64,000 nucleotides of DNA from an uncultured Acidimicrobiaceae bacterium (GTDB taxonomy: Bacteria; Actinomycetota; Acidimicrobiia; Spongiisociales; SHLN01), in contig CAMYMH010000004.1 of NCBI GenBank assembly GCA_947259275.1, positions 4,590 to 68,589 on the forward strand, read 5' to 3'. The notes beneath the pieces are model-generated. The model saw only the letters and a list, made by a program, of their open reading frames with translations. It had not been told where the DNA came from and made no database searches. Positions 7,452 through 14,767 of this stretch are shown piece by piece (within the stretch, counting starts at the first letter, position 1; every line of letters starts with the position of its first letter). The translations under genes were made by a program, and so were the position numbers.

Positions 7452-8686
7452 CGAACCTGGCCGTCGCCGTACAGGATGTAGCGCTCGCAGGTGAGCGCCT
7501 CCAATCCCATCGGGCCGCGCACGTGCAGTTTTTGCGTCGAGATCCCGATCTCGGCCCCGAAACCGAACTCCTCGCCGTCGGTGAACCGGGTGGAAGCGTT
7601 GACGAGCGTGACTGCCGAATCGACACCGTTGACAAAGGTCTGAACCGCTCCGTAGTCCTCGGAGATGATGGCGTCCGAGTGGCCGGTTCCGTATTGGAGG
7701 ACGTGGTCGACCGCGGCTTCCACGCTGGGCACCACCTTCACCGACATGATGAGATCGTGGAACTCAGTGGCGTGGTCCTCATCGGTGGCCTCGCCCATGT
7801 CCGGGACGAGTCGCCGGGCCTCGGGGTCGCCGCGCAGCTCGACCCCCTGGTCCATCAGTGCCTCGGCCACGGCCGGCAGGAACTCGGCGGCGACGGCTTC
7901 GTGCACCAGGAGCGACTCGGCCGCATTGCAGACACCCGGGCGTTGCACTTTGGCGTTGAGGGTGATCGGGAGGGCTTTGCCGAGGTCGGCGGCAGCGTCG
8001 ACGTAGACATGGCAATTGCCCGCCCCATCGATGACGTACGGGACCGTGGCGTGCTCGATCATGGCCGCGATCAAGCCGGGGCCGCCCCGGGGTACCAGCA
8101 GGTCGATCCATTCGGTGGCCTGCATGAGTGCGACGGCACCCTCCCGGCTGGTGTCCTCCAGCAGCTGAACCGCGCTCCCCGGCAGCCCCTCGGATTCGAG
8201 GCCTTCTTGAAGAGCACGGGTGACGGCGAGGTTGGAGCGAAGCGCATAGGACGAGCCGCGCAGGATGGCGGCGTTGCCCGCCTTGAACGCGAGGCCGCCG
8301 GCATCGGCGGTGACATTCGGGCGGGCCTCATAGATAACCGCCACCACCCCGAGGGGAGCACGTTGGCGCTGCACCTTGACTCCGTTGTACATCTGCCAGC
8401 CGGAGGTGATGACGCCGATCGGGTCGGGCAGACTCGCCACGGTTCGCAGGCCGGTCGCCATCCCCTGAATGCGGTCGTCGGTGAGCAGGAGCCGGTCGAG
8501 CAGCGCCTCGCCGACTCCTTCCGTCCTGGCCTGCTCCATGTCCTCGACATTGGCGGCGAGGATTCCGGGGGCCGCCGTCTCCAGGCGCTCGGCCATCGCC
8601 AGCAGGGCGGCGTTCTTCTGGGTCGTCGAAGCCTTGGCCACGACCCGTGAGGCTTCTTTGGCCTGACGGCCGATCTTGGCGAGCAT
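7448..8686 (-). CDS. proA: Glutamate-5-semialdehyde dehydrogenase (gamma-glutamyl phosphate reductase)
   Basis: ProA reduces gamma-glutamyl phosphate to glutamate-5-semialdehyde with NADPH, the second step of proline synthesis. About 412 residues, normal length. The catalytic cysteine is in VQRPGVCNAAESLLVH, and the conserved GHSDAIISEDY and TRFTDGEEFGFGAEIGIST blocks are present. ATG at 8684-8686 was preferred over an in-frame TTG at 8704, which lies inside a palindrome. The partner proB is about 2.7 kb away on the same strand, separated from proA by a plus-strand ABC operon. proA leads an operon with MoxR and VWA genes, an unusual association. Confidence 0.95.
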   Translation of the reverse strand: MLAKIGRQAKEASRVVAKASTTQKNAALLAMAERLETAAPGILAANVEDMEQARTEGVGEALLDRLLLTDDRIQGMATGLRTVASLPDPIGVITSGWQMYNGVKVQRQRAPLGVVAVIYEARPNVTADAGGLAFKAGNAAILRGSSYALRSNLAVTRALQEGLESEGLPGSAVQLLEDTSREGAVALMQATEWIDLLVPRGGPGLIAAMIEHATVPYVIDGAGNCHVYVDAAADLGKALPITLNAKVQRPGVCNAAESLLVHEAVAAEFLPAVAEALMDQGVELRGDPEARRLVPDMGEATDEDHATEFHDLIMSVKVVPSVEAAVDHVLQYGTGHSDAIISEDYGAVQTFVNGVDSAVTLVNASTRFTDGEEFGFGAEIGISTQKLHVRGPMGLEALTCERYILYGDGQVR

Positions 8687-8699
8687 GGAGGCATTGTAC

Positions 8700-8720
8700 G
8701 GCAACGCCTTCGGCGTTGCC
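8700..8720. repeat. Perfect 9-bp palindrome with TTC loop (GAA on the minus strand)
   Basis: GGCAACGCC (8700-8708), TTC, GGCGTTGCC (8712-8720). The core GCAACGCC-GAA-GGCGTTGC also occurs at 14023-14041 and 61784-61802. Here it sits just upstream of proA, in its 5' leader if proA starts at 8686. Confidence 0.85.
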
Positions 8721-8791
8721 TCCGAAGCAAAGCGGAGGAATCGGTATGAGGCAGCGCGACGGCACAGGAACGCCTCTCACCTGACCCCCGG

Positions 8792-8813
8792 CCCCTCGCA
8801 CATGTGGGAGGGG
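8792..8813. promoter_or_regulatory. Imperfect inverted repeat upstream of the ABC operon
   Basis: CCCCTCGCAC (8792-8801) and GTGGGAGGGG (8804-8813) are complementary apart from one position. The site lies 31 bp before the start of the plus-strand ABC transporter genes and between divergent units, so it could be an operator for either side. No regulator gene is adjacent. Confidence 0.4.
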
Positions 8814-8844
8814 TATGCAAACCTCGGCTAGCGTCTAGCGCCGT

Positions 8845-9771
8845 ATGGCGAATCCACTTGTTTCGGCACGGGGCCTGACGAAGCACTTCGACGAGTTGGT
8901 GGCGGTTGACGCCATCGACTTCGACGTCCAGGAGGGCGAGGCGTTCGGGTTCCTGGGACCCAATGGGGCCGGCAAGAGCTCGACCATGAGGATGATCGGA
9001 TCGGTTTCGCCACTCACCGCCGGAACGCTGTCGGTGCTGGGGCTGGATCCCGCCAGGGACGGGCCGCAGATCCGCGCCCGCATCGGGGTGGTGCCGCAGG
9101 ACGACAACCTGGACCTGGAACTCACCGTCTATGAGAATCTGCTGATCTACGGCCGCTACTTCGGGCTCTCGAAGGCGGTCATCGACGGGCGGGTGGCCGA
9201 GCTGCTGCGTTTCACTCAGCTCGAGGACCGCCGGGACAGCCCGGTGGATCCGCTGTCCGGCGGTATGAAACGGCGCCTCGTCATTGCCCGCGGTCTCATC
9301 AACACGCCCGAGCTGCTGCTGCTCGACGAGCCGACCACCGGCCTCGATCCTCAAGCCCGGCATCTCTTGTGGGACCGTCTCTACCGGCTCAAACAGGAAG
9401 GCGTCACGCTCATCATCACTACTCACTACATGGACGAGGCAGAGCAACTGTGTGACCGGCTGGTGATCATGGACAAGGGCAAGATCGCGGCCGAAGGCGC
9501 CCCCCGGGACCTCATCGACCGGTATTCCACTCGCGAGGTGCTCGAGCTGCGTTTCCCGGTTGGCACCCAGGCGGTAAACGCGGAACATCTCGACGGAATC
9601 GCCCACAAGACCGAAGTGCTCCCGGATCGCGTGCTGCTCTACACCGACAACGCCGATCACGCCCACTCCAAGGTCCTCCAAGCCGGCTTTGAACCCGAGT
9701 CGACGGTGAGTCGGCGCTCGACTCTCGAGGACGTCTTTCTCAGCCTCACCGGCCGGACGCTGGTCGACTGA
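8845..9771 (+). CDS. ABC transporter ATP-binding protein (DrrA/NodI-like)
   Basis: 308 residues. Walker A GPNGAGKSS (about residues 38-46), Q-loop near VVPQDDNL, signature LSGGMKRR, Walker B LLLLDEPTTGLD and the switch His in IITTHYMDEAEQL are all present. It is followed by a roughly 80-residue C-terminal extension typical of DrrA-type exporters. It energises the two membrane subunits encoded next: the stop and next start overlap (9771), and the third gene overlaps by 4 bp. The cargo is likely a lipid, drug or polysaccharide. No clear Shine-Dalgarno is visible, so a leaderless mRNA is possible. Confidence 0.93.
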   Translation: MANPLVSARGLTKHFDELVAVDAIDFDVQEGEAFGFLGPNGAGKSSTMRMIGSVSPLTAGTLSVLGLDPARDGPQIRARIGVVPQDDNLDLELTVYENLLIYGRYFGLSKAVIDGRVAELLRFTQLEDRRDSPVDPLSGGMKRRLVIARGLINTPELLLLDEPTTGLDPQARHLLWDRLYRLKQEGVTLIITTHYMDEAEQLCDRLVIMDKGKIAAEGAPRDLIDRYSTREVLELRFPVGTQAVNAEHLDGIAHKTEVLPDRVLLYTDNADHAHSKVLQAGFEPESTVSRRSTLEDVFLSLTGRTLVD

Positions 9772-10547
9772 TGACTGTCGTGGGCTCGCTGAGAGTGGTT
9801 GAGGCGGGCGCCAGGGTCTATCGACGCACCTGGCGTGGCAGCGTTATCTCTACCTTTCTCAACCCGATTCTCTACTTGCTGGCGATGGGCATCGGTCTTG
9901 GGGAACTGGTCGACGAGGGGTCGGGCGGTGCCAGCCTCGATCTCCCCTATCTGACGTTTCTGGCTCCAGGACTGCTGGCCGCCGCCGCAATGCAGACCGG
10001 CGCGGGGGACGCCTCCTACCCCGTGATGGCCGGTATCAAGTGGCGCAAGACGTATGAAGCGACCCTGTCGACGCCTATCGGTGTGCCCGAGTTGCTATTC
10101 GGCCATCTCGGCTGGGTCACAGTGCGCCTCACGTTTGTGTCGGTCGTCTTCGCAGCCATCATGACGCTGTTCGGGGCAACCAGCGCCGTCGAGGGAATGC
10201 TGGCGGTTCCCCCGGCAGTGCTGACCGGTCTGGCGTTCTCCTCCCTGGTCACCGCCTATACGGCCAAACTCAAGAACGAGATGGGGTTGGCGGCGATGTT
10301 CCGTTTTGCCATCGTTCCATTGTTCTTGTTTTCGGGCACGTTCTTCCCTATCGAGCAACTGCCCGACTACGTCGAGCCGCTGGCGTATATCACGCCGCTG
10401 TGGCACGGCGTCGAGTTGTGTCGCGGCTTGGCCCTCGGGCTCGAGTACACCGTTCACCCGCTCATCAGCGTCTCCTATCTGGTCGTGCTGATTGCGGTCG
10501 GTGCGGTCCTCGGCGTCATGACCCTCCGCCGGCGGTTGATCGCATGA
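9771..10547 (+). CDS. ABC-2 type transporter permease 1
   Basis: 258 residues with about six hydrophobic segments and the ABC-2 permease layout: an amphipathic N-terminus (RTWRGSVISTFLNPILYLLAMGIGLGELV), a central WRKTYEATLSTPI segment that touches the ATPase, and a late FPIEQLPDYVEPLAYITPLWHGVE motif. It forms the membrane channel with the following permease. The gene starts on the last base of the ATPase stop codon and overlaps the next gene by 4 bp, so all three are translationally coupled. Confidence 0.9.
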   Translation: MTVVGSLRVVEAGARVYRRTWRGSVISTFLNPILYLLAMGIGLGELVDEGSGGASLDLPYLTFLAPGLLAAAAMQTGAGDASYPVMAGIKWRKTYEATLSTPIGVPELLFGHLGWVTVRLTFVSVVFAAIMTLFGATSAVEGMLAVPPAVLTGLAFSSLVTAYTAKLKNEMGLAAMFRFAIVPLFLFSGTFFPIEQLPDYVEPLAYITPLWHGVELCRGLALGLEYTVHPLISVSYLVVLIAVGAVLGVMTLRRRLIA

Positions 10548-11353
10548 GCAACATCCTCACTGCCCGGGCGGTCCCCCCATCCATCTTGGCCGGCGGCGGA
10601 GCAGCCCGCATGTTGGAACGCAATTTCCTCGTCTACCGCCGCATCTGGCTGGTCGTATTCTCAGGATTCTTCGAGCCAATCTTCTACCTATTCTCGATCG
10701 GGATCGGAATCGGTGAGTTGGTGGGTGATGTCACCCTGCCGGATGGAGGCGCGGTCGACTACACCGCCTACGTGGCCCCGGCCCTGCTGGCTGCCTCGGC
10801 CATGAACGGGGCGATCTTCGAGTCGACCTTCAATATCTTCTTCAAGCTCAAATACGGCAAGGTCTACGACGCCATACTTTCCACCCCGATGAAGACAACC
10901 GACATTGCGATCGGTGAGATCACCTGGTCGCTGGGCCGTGGACTCATCTACGCGATTGCGTTCCTGCTCGTCATGCTCGTGATGGGACTCATCGAGTCGC
11001 CGTGGGGTATTCTCGCTCTGCCGGCCACCGTTCTCATCGGCTTTGCTTTTGCGGCGTGCGGAATGGCCGCCACCACCTACATGAATTCGTGGCAGGACTT
11101 CGACATGGTCAACCTGGTGGTCCTGCCACTGTTCCTGTTTTCGGCAACCTTCTATCCGCTCGATGTGTATCCGGAGATCTTCCAGGCGCTCACCCAGCTG
11201 TCGCCGCTCTATCACGGCGTGCAACTGATTCGCTCGCTCACGCTCGGCATCGTCGACATCAACGTGTTCGCGCACATCGGATTCCTGTTGGCGATGGGAC
11301 TAACGGGATCCATGATCACGTCTCGACGACTCGAGAAGCTATTGCTGAGCTAG
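10544..11353 (+). CDS. ABC-2 type transporter permease 2
   Basis: 269 residues, paralogous to the preceding permease: GFFEPIFYLFSIGIGIGELV near the N-terminus, KVYDAILSTPM in the coupling segment, and YPLDVYPEIFQALTQLSPLYHGVQLIRSLTLG near the end. Two different half-permeases plus one ATPase suggests a heterodimeric exporter. The ATG at 10544 overlaps the preceding stop as ATGA. The stop overlaps the convergent proB stop by 4 bp, leaving no intergenic terminator between them. Confidence 0.9.
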   Translation: MSNILTARAVPPSILAGGGAARMLERNFLVYRRIWLVVFSGFFEPIFYLFSIGIGIGELVGDVTLPDGGAVDYTAYVAPALLAASAMNGAIFESTFNIFFKLKYGKVYDAILSTPMKTTDIAIGEITWSLGRGLIYAIAFLLVMLVMGLIESPWGILALPATVLIGFAFAACGMAATTYMNSWQDFDMVNLVVLPLFLFSATFYPLDVYPEIFQALTQLSPLYHGVQLIRSLTLGIVDINVFAHIGFLLAMGLTGSMITSRRLEKLLLS

Positions 11354-12453
11354 GTCCCGCCAGAGTCCAGGACCACGAGGTGGTCACGATGGATTGCGAC
11401 TCCCCCGGCGTCTGAACTTGCCTTTCCGGCCAGCGCCGCCAGGTCGATGCTCGAGTGCTCGACCAGCCCCTTGGCCAGAAGCCGGCCATCGGGTGCGTTG
11501 ACCTCGACCGCGGCCCCCTCCCCGAAGCTGCCAGACACTTCGGTGATGCCAACCGCCAGGAGCGATTTGCCTCGCTCCACGAGGGCGCTGGCAGCTCCAT
11601 CATCGATCGTCAATCGGCCCTCGGCCGGTTGACCGAAGGCAATCCACAGTTTGCGAGCCGGCAGGGCGCCGGCGTGGGGCGCGATCCAGGTCCCAATTGC
11701 CTCACCGGTGACCGCTCGGAAGACCGCATCAGGCTGCTTGGCGTCGGCAATCACGGTGGGGATTCCCGACCAGGCAGCCATGCGAGCCGCCGCCACCTTG
11801 GTGGCCACTCCCCCGGAACCGAGTGGCCCGGGTGCCCCCTGGACTACTTCATCGAGCGCCTCGTCGGTGTGCTGGACGGCCGTGATGAGCTCGGCATCTT
11901 CGTCCAAGCGGGGATCACCCGAGAACAATCCAGGCGTGTCCGTCAACAGAACCAACATGCCGGCCCCTGCCAGGTGTGAAACCACCGCCGCCAGGCGGTC
12001 GTTGTCGCCGTAGCGGAGTTCCTCGACCCCGACACTGTCGTTCTCGTTCACGATCGGCACCAGCCCGAGTGCCAGCATGCGGCCCAGCGTCTCTCGGGCA
12101 TTCAGGTACTGCTGACGGTTGGCGAGCACGTCCTTGGTGAGCAGGACCTGGCCGGCAGTGAGTCCGCGTTCGCCGAAGCGGGCGGTGTAGCGCTCCATGA
12201 GCCGGCTCTGCCCGACCGCCGCCGCCACCTGGAACCCGGGAAGGTCGGTCGGCCGGCTCCCCAGAACCGGGATTCCGGCTGCCACCGCTCCCGAGCTCAC
12301 CAGGGCGGTTGGATGCCCGTGATCCCACAGACCGGCGACCTGGTCGACAATCTGTCGGACTGCGCCGGCATCGAGGCCGCCACCACCCGGCGCCAGGCTC
12401 GATGATCCAACCTTCACCACGACCGGGCGCCCCGATTCGAGCGCCCGCCTCAC
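11350..12453 (-). CDS. proB: Glutamate 5-kinase
   Basis: ProB phosphorylates glutamate to gamma-glutamyl phosphate, the first and feedback-controlled step of proline synthesis. 367 residues, the same length as the two-domain E. coli form: an amino-acid kinase domain (VVKVGSSSL near the N-terminus, VSSGAVAAG, VPIVNENDSV, GSGGVATKVAAARMA) followed by a PUA domain from about residue 270. It overlaps obgE by 4 bp and belongs to the rne-rplU-rpmA-obgE-proB unit. proA is displaced beyond the convergent ABC operon. Confidence 0.95.
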   Translation of the reverse strand: MRRALESGRPVVVKVGSSSLAPGGGGLDAGAVRQIVDQVAGLWDHGHPTALVSSGAVAAGIPVLGSRPTDLPGFQVAAAVGQSRLMERYTARFGERGLTAGQVLLTKDVLANRQQYLNARETLGRMLALGLVPIVNENDSVGVEELRYGDNDRLAAVVSHLAGAGMLVLLTDTPGLFSGDPRLDEDAELITAVQHTDEALDEVVQGAPGPLGSGGVATKVAAARMAAWSGIPTVIADAKQPDAVFRAVTGEAIGTWIAPHAGALPARKLWIAFGQPAEGRLTIDDGAASALVERGKSLLAVGITEVSGSFGEGAAVEVNAPDGRLLAKGLVEHSSIDLAALAGKASSDAGGVAIHRDHLVVLDSGGT

Positions 12454-13745
12454 TGCTCCTCCTCCATACCCTCATCCTCGTCGATGTCCGGCCGAAACTC
12501 GAACAACAGCTCACCGATTCTCACATCATCTCCGGTCTCAGCCCCGGCAGCCACGAGCGCATCGGTGATGCCGGCCCGGGCCAGGCGGGCGGCGATGTAA
12601 TCGAGCACTTCGGGAGATGAGAGGTCGTCGAGATTAACGGCCCGTTCGGCAGCCCTGCCCTCCAGCACCCAGGTCCCGTCCTGGCGAACAACGCGGAAGC
12701 CGGACCCGGCGGGACGGTGCAATACATAACCATGGCGCGTCGGACCGTCCCGCTTGACGGCGTCGACCTCGGCGAGGATGGACGAAAGCAGGGGTCGTAT
12801 CCCCTCGCCGGTCACGGACGACACCACCCCCAGGTCGATGTCGTTTCGTTCGGCCCACTCCCGCAGGTCGGGGATAGCCGCCGCGGTCTCGTCCAGATCC
12901 GACTTGCCGGCCACCACAATCCTCCGCCGGTGAGCCAGCTCAGGGGAGTGAGCCGAGAGCTCGGCGAGGAGCGTCTGGTACTGATGCTGGGCGTCGGTGG
13001 ATTGGAGGCTGGAGGCGTCCAGGAGAACCACGAGCACCCGGGCGCGCTCGACGTGCCGCAGGAACTCATGGCCGAGGCCCTTGCCCTCGGCGGCTCCCTC
13101 GATGAGCCCGGGTATGTCGGCCAGCACGAAATCGCGTTCATCGACTTCGACCACGCCCAGATGGGGCTGCAGCGTCGTGAACGGATAGTCGGCGATCTTG
13201 GGCTTGGCCGCCGACACCGCGGAAATGAGAGTGCTCTTGCCGGCATTCGGGAAACCAATCAGGGCGGCATCCGCGATCAGTTTGACCTCGAGGTGGACCG
13301 TGACTTCCTCTCCGTATTCACCTTGCTCGGCGAACGTTGGAGCCCGCAAGCGGGGAGTGACCAGACCATGATTACCCCGGCCGCCCCGGCCGCCGGCGGC
13401 GACCACCACCTCCTGGCCCGGTCTAACCAGATCGGCCAGCCGCGTGCCATCCTCCAGGTGCACAACCGTGCCGAGCGGCACCCGCACGACGAGGTCCTCA
13501 CCCTGCCTGCCGTTCCGGACATCGCCTGCGCCGTGTGTCCCCGAGCCGCCCCGTTGATGGGGATGACGCTTGAGGTCGAGCAGACTGGCAACCGAGTCGT
13601 CGGCCCGCACGATAACGGAGCCTCCTCGCCCCCCGGAGCCGCCCGCCGGCTTGCCTCTCGGCTTACCGCGTAGTTTCACGAAGGCGGCAGCACCCGCGCC
13701 CCCATCACCCCCGCGGGCGTACATAACGGCTTCGTCAACGAACAT
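12450..13745 (-). CDS. obgE: Obg/CgtA ribosome-associated GTPase
   Basis: 431 residues in the standard order: glycine-rich Obg fold (residues 1-158), G domain with G1 GFPNAGKST, G3 DIPGLIEGA and G4 AGKSDLD, then a C-terminal OCT domain (about 345-415, ending in an acidic tail). Obg binds the 50S subunit late in assembly and responds to ppGpp. It lies between rpmA and proB. A spacer of about 300 bp with hairpins and heptad arrays separates it from rpmA, so it may have its own promoter there. Confidence 0.96.
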   Translation of the reverse strand: MFVDEAVMYARGGDGGAGAAAFVKLRGKPRGKPAGGSGGRGGSVIVRADDSVASLLDLKRHPHQRGGSGTHGAGDVRNGRQGEDLVVRVPLGTVVHLEDGTRLADLVRPGQEVVVAAGGRGGRGNHGLVTPRLRAPTFAEQGEYGEEVTVHLEVKLIADAALIGFPNAGKSTLISAVSAAKPKIADYPFTTLQPHLGVVEVDERDFVLADIPGLIEGAAEGKGLGHEFLRHVERARVLVVLLDASSLQSTDAQHQYQTLLAELSAHSPELAHRRRIVVAGKSDLDETAAAIPDLREWAERNDIDLGVVSSVTGEGIRPLLSSILAEVDAVKRDGPTRHGYVLHRPAGSGFRVVRQDGTWVLEGRAAERAVNLDDLSSPEVLDYIAARLARAGITDALVAAGAETGDDVRIGELLFEFRPDIDEDEGMEEEQ

Positions 13746-13790
13746 AAGGGGAGGGTAGGGACGTTGGTTGTGAACGGCACTCGAAGGCGG

Positions 13791-13818
13791 ACCCGCTACC
13801 CGCTACCCGCTACCCGCC
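13791..13818. repeat. Heptad array, unit ACCCGCT (4 copies)
   Basis: Three exact copies of ACCCGCT and one ACCCGCC in tandem, starting about 45 bp upstream of obgE. One of about a dozen 7-bp-period arrays in the window. Confidence 0.85.
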
Positions 13819-13894
13819 CCGAAACAAACCGCTCTCCCCTCCCACGCCCCATGCTGGGGATCGTCGCGCGCAAAGAGAGACTGACTCTGGCACC

Positions 13895-13913
13895 CCTCCC
13901 ACGAAGTGGGAGG
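13895..13913. repeat. GAA-triloop palindrome in the obgE-rpmA spacer
   Basis: CCTCCCAC (13895-13902), GAA, GTGGGAGG (13906-13913): a perfect 8-bp stem with a GAA loop on the plus strand, the same design as hairpins near 4.5 kb and 61.8 kb but with a different stem sequence. Confidence 0.8.
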
Positions 13914-13960
13914 AGTTGGGGGTGGGGTGAGACCGCGTTCCTGTGTTCCAGCTCTAGATG

Positions 13961-13988
13961 GAGACTGGCGACTGGAGATTCGAGACTG
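13961..13988. repeat. Heptad array, unit near GAGACTG (4 copies)
   Basis: GAGACTG, GCGACTG, GAGATTC, GAGACTG in tandem, exact 7-bp register, between obgE and rpmA. Confidence 0.7.
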
Positions 13989-13998
13989 GCCGTCGCCT

Positions 13999-14041
13999 CG
14001 CCAACCCGGAGGGTTGGCGCAAGCAACGCCGAAGGCGTTGC
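13999..14041. repeat. Two adjacent palindromes, likely terminator of the rne-rplU-rpmA unit
   Basis: The first is CGCCAACCC (13999-14007), GGA, GGGTTGGCG (14011-14019). The second is GCAACGCC (14023-14030), GAA, GGCGTTGC (14034-14041), which begins 3 bp downstream of the rpmA stop. Placement suggests termination or 3'-end protection. The second has the same sequence as hairpins at 8700-8720 and 61784-61802. Confidence 0.75.
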
Positions 14042-14044
14042 CGG

Positions 14045-14296
14045 CTACTCGGTTACGACGTCCACGTGGCGCTTGTTGTTGCGAGCGCCGAACTTGATGG
14101 TGCCGTCGGCGGTGGCAAAGAGAGTGTCGTCCGATCCCTTTCCGACATTCACACCTGGATTGATGCGGGTGCCGCGCTGGCGCACGATGATGGAGCCGGC
14201 GGTCACGAATTGGCCGTCGAAGGCCTTGGTGCCGAGCCGTTGGGCGGCGGAGTCGCGCCCATTCTTGGTTGAGCCTGCGCCCTTTGTCTTGGACAT
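14045..14296 (-). CDS. rpmA: 50S ribosomal protein L27
   Basis: 83 residues, full length: the [13 protein letters not shown]-terminus, [30 protein letters not shown] and the [18 protein letters not shown] core. L27 sits near the peptidyl-transferase centre. The N-terminus is the short form without a cleavable extension. It begins directly after rplU (no gap) and is followed at once by a GAA-triloop palindrome. Confidence 0.97.
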   Translation of the reverse strand: MSKTKGAGSTKNGRDSAAQRLGTKAFDGQFVTAGSIIVRQRGTRINPGVNVGKGSDDTLFATADGTIKFGARNNKRHVDVVTE

Positions 14297-14755
14297 TTAC
14301 TCATCCTCTCCCTTGGTCGTCTCTTCACCCGCAGGCTTTTTGGCCGCAGGTTTCTTAGCCGCCGGCTTCTTCGCTGCCGGCTTCTTCGCAGCCGGCTTCT
14401 TGGCGGCCGGTTTCTTAGCGGCCGGCTTCTTCGCAGCCGGTTTCTTGGCCGCCCCGGGAATCTCGGTGATCTCCACCGAGGTGTAGGTCTGGCGGTGGCC
14501 GGCGCTCTTGCGGTACCCACTCTTGTTGCGGTAGTGGAACACGTCGACCTTCTTGCCGCGAACCTCGCCGAGGATTTTGCCCTTCACGGTCAGCTTGGCG
14601 AGGGCGGCTCGATCGGTGATGATGCTGCCATCGTCACCGGCGATGAGCACCGGCTCGAAACTGACGTCGCCCGAGGCGCGCATGCGCTCAACCTGGAGGA
14701 CGTCGCCCTCCTGGACTTTGGCCTGACGGCCCCCGGTCTTGATTACTGCGTACAT
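14297..14755 (-). CDS. rplU: 50S ribosomal protein L21 with a Lys-Ala-Pro repeat tail
   Basis: The first 102 residues are ordinary L21 (MYAVIKTGGRQAKV..., GYRKSAGHRQTYT). They are followed by an approximately 50-residue tail made of eight copies of the pentapeptide AAKKP and a short acidic end (GEETTKGEDE). L21 binds 23S rRNA in the large subunit. The highly basic, histone-H1-like tail is not part of the standard 100-105 residue protein and probably makes extra contacts with RNA or DNA. The repeat DNA is itself tandem (period 15) at about 14330-14450, so copy number may vary between strains. Confidence 0.95.
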   Translation of the reverse strand: MYAVIKTGGRQAKVQEGDVLQVERMRASGDVSFEPVLIAGDDGSIITDRAALAKLTVKGKILGEVRGKKVDVFHYRNKSGYRKSAGHRQTYTSVEITEIPGAAKKPAAKKPAAKKPAAKKPAAKKPAAKKPAAKKPAAKKPAGEETTKGEDE

Positions 14756-14767
14756 GCGGAGGGTAGG

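Noticed and set aside
8700-8720. RNA cUUCGg tetraloop
   Set aside because: The perfect stem only pairs in the register that leaves a TTC triloop; the UUCG register breaks the stem.
8071-9681. Long open frame antisense to the ABC ATPase gene
   Set aside because: The sense strand has all ABC motifs; the antisense frame runs into proA shadow and has no family motif.
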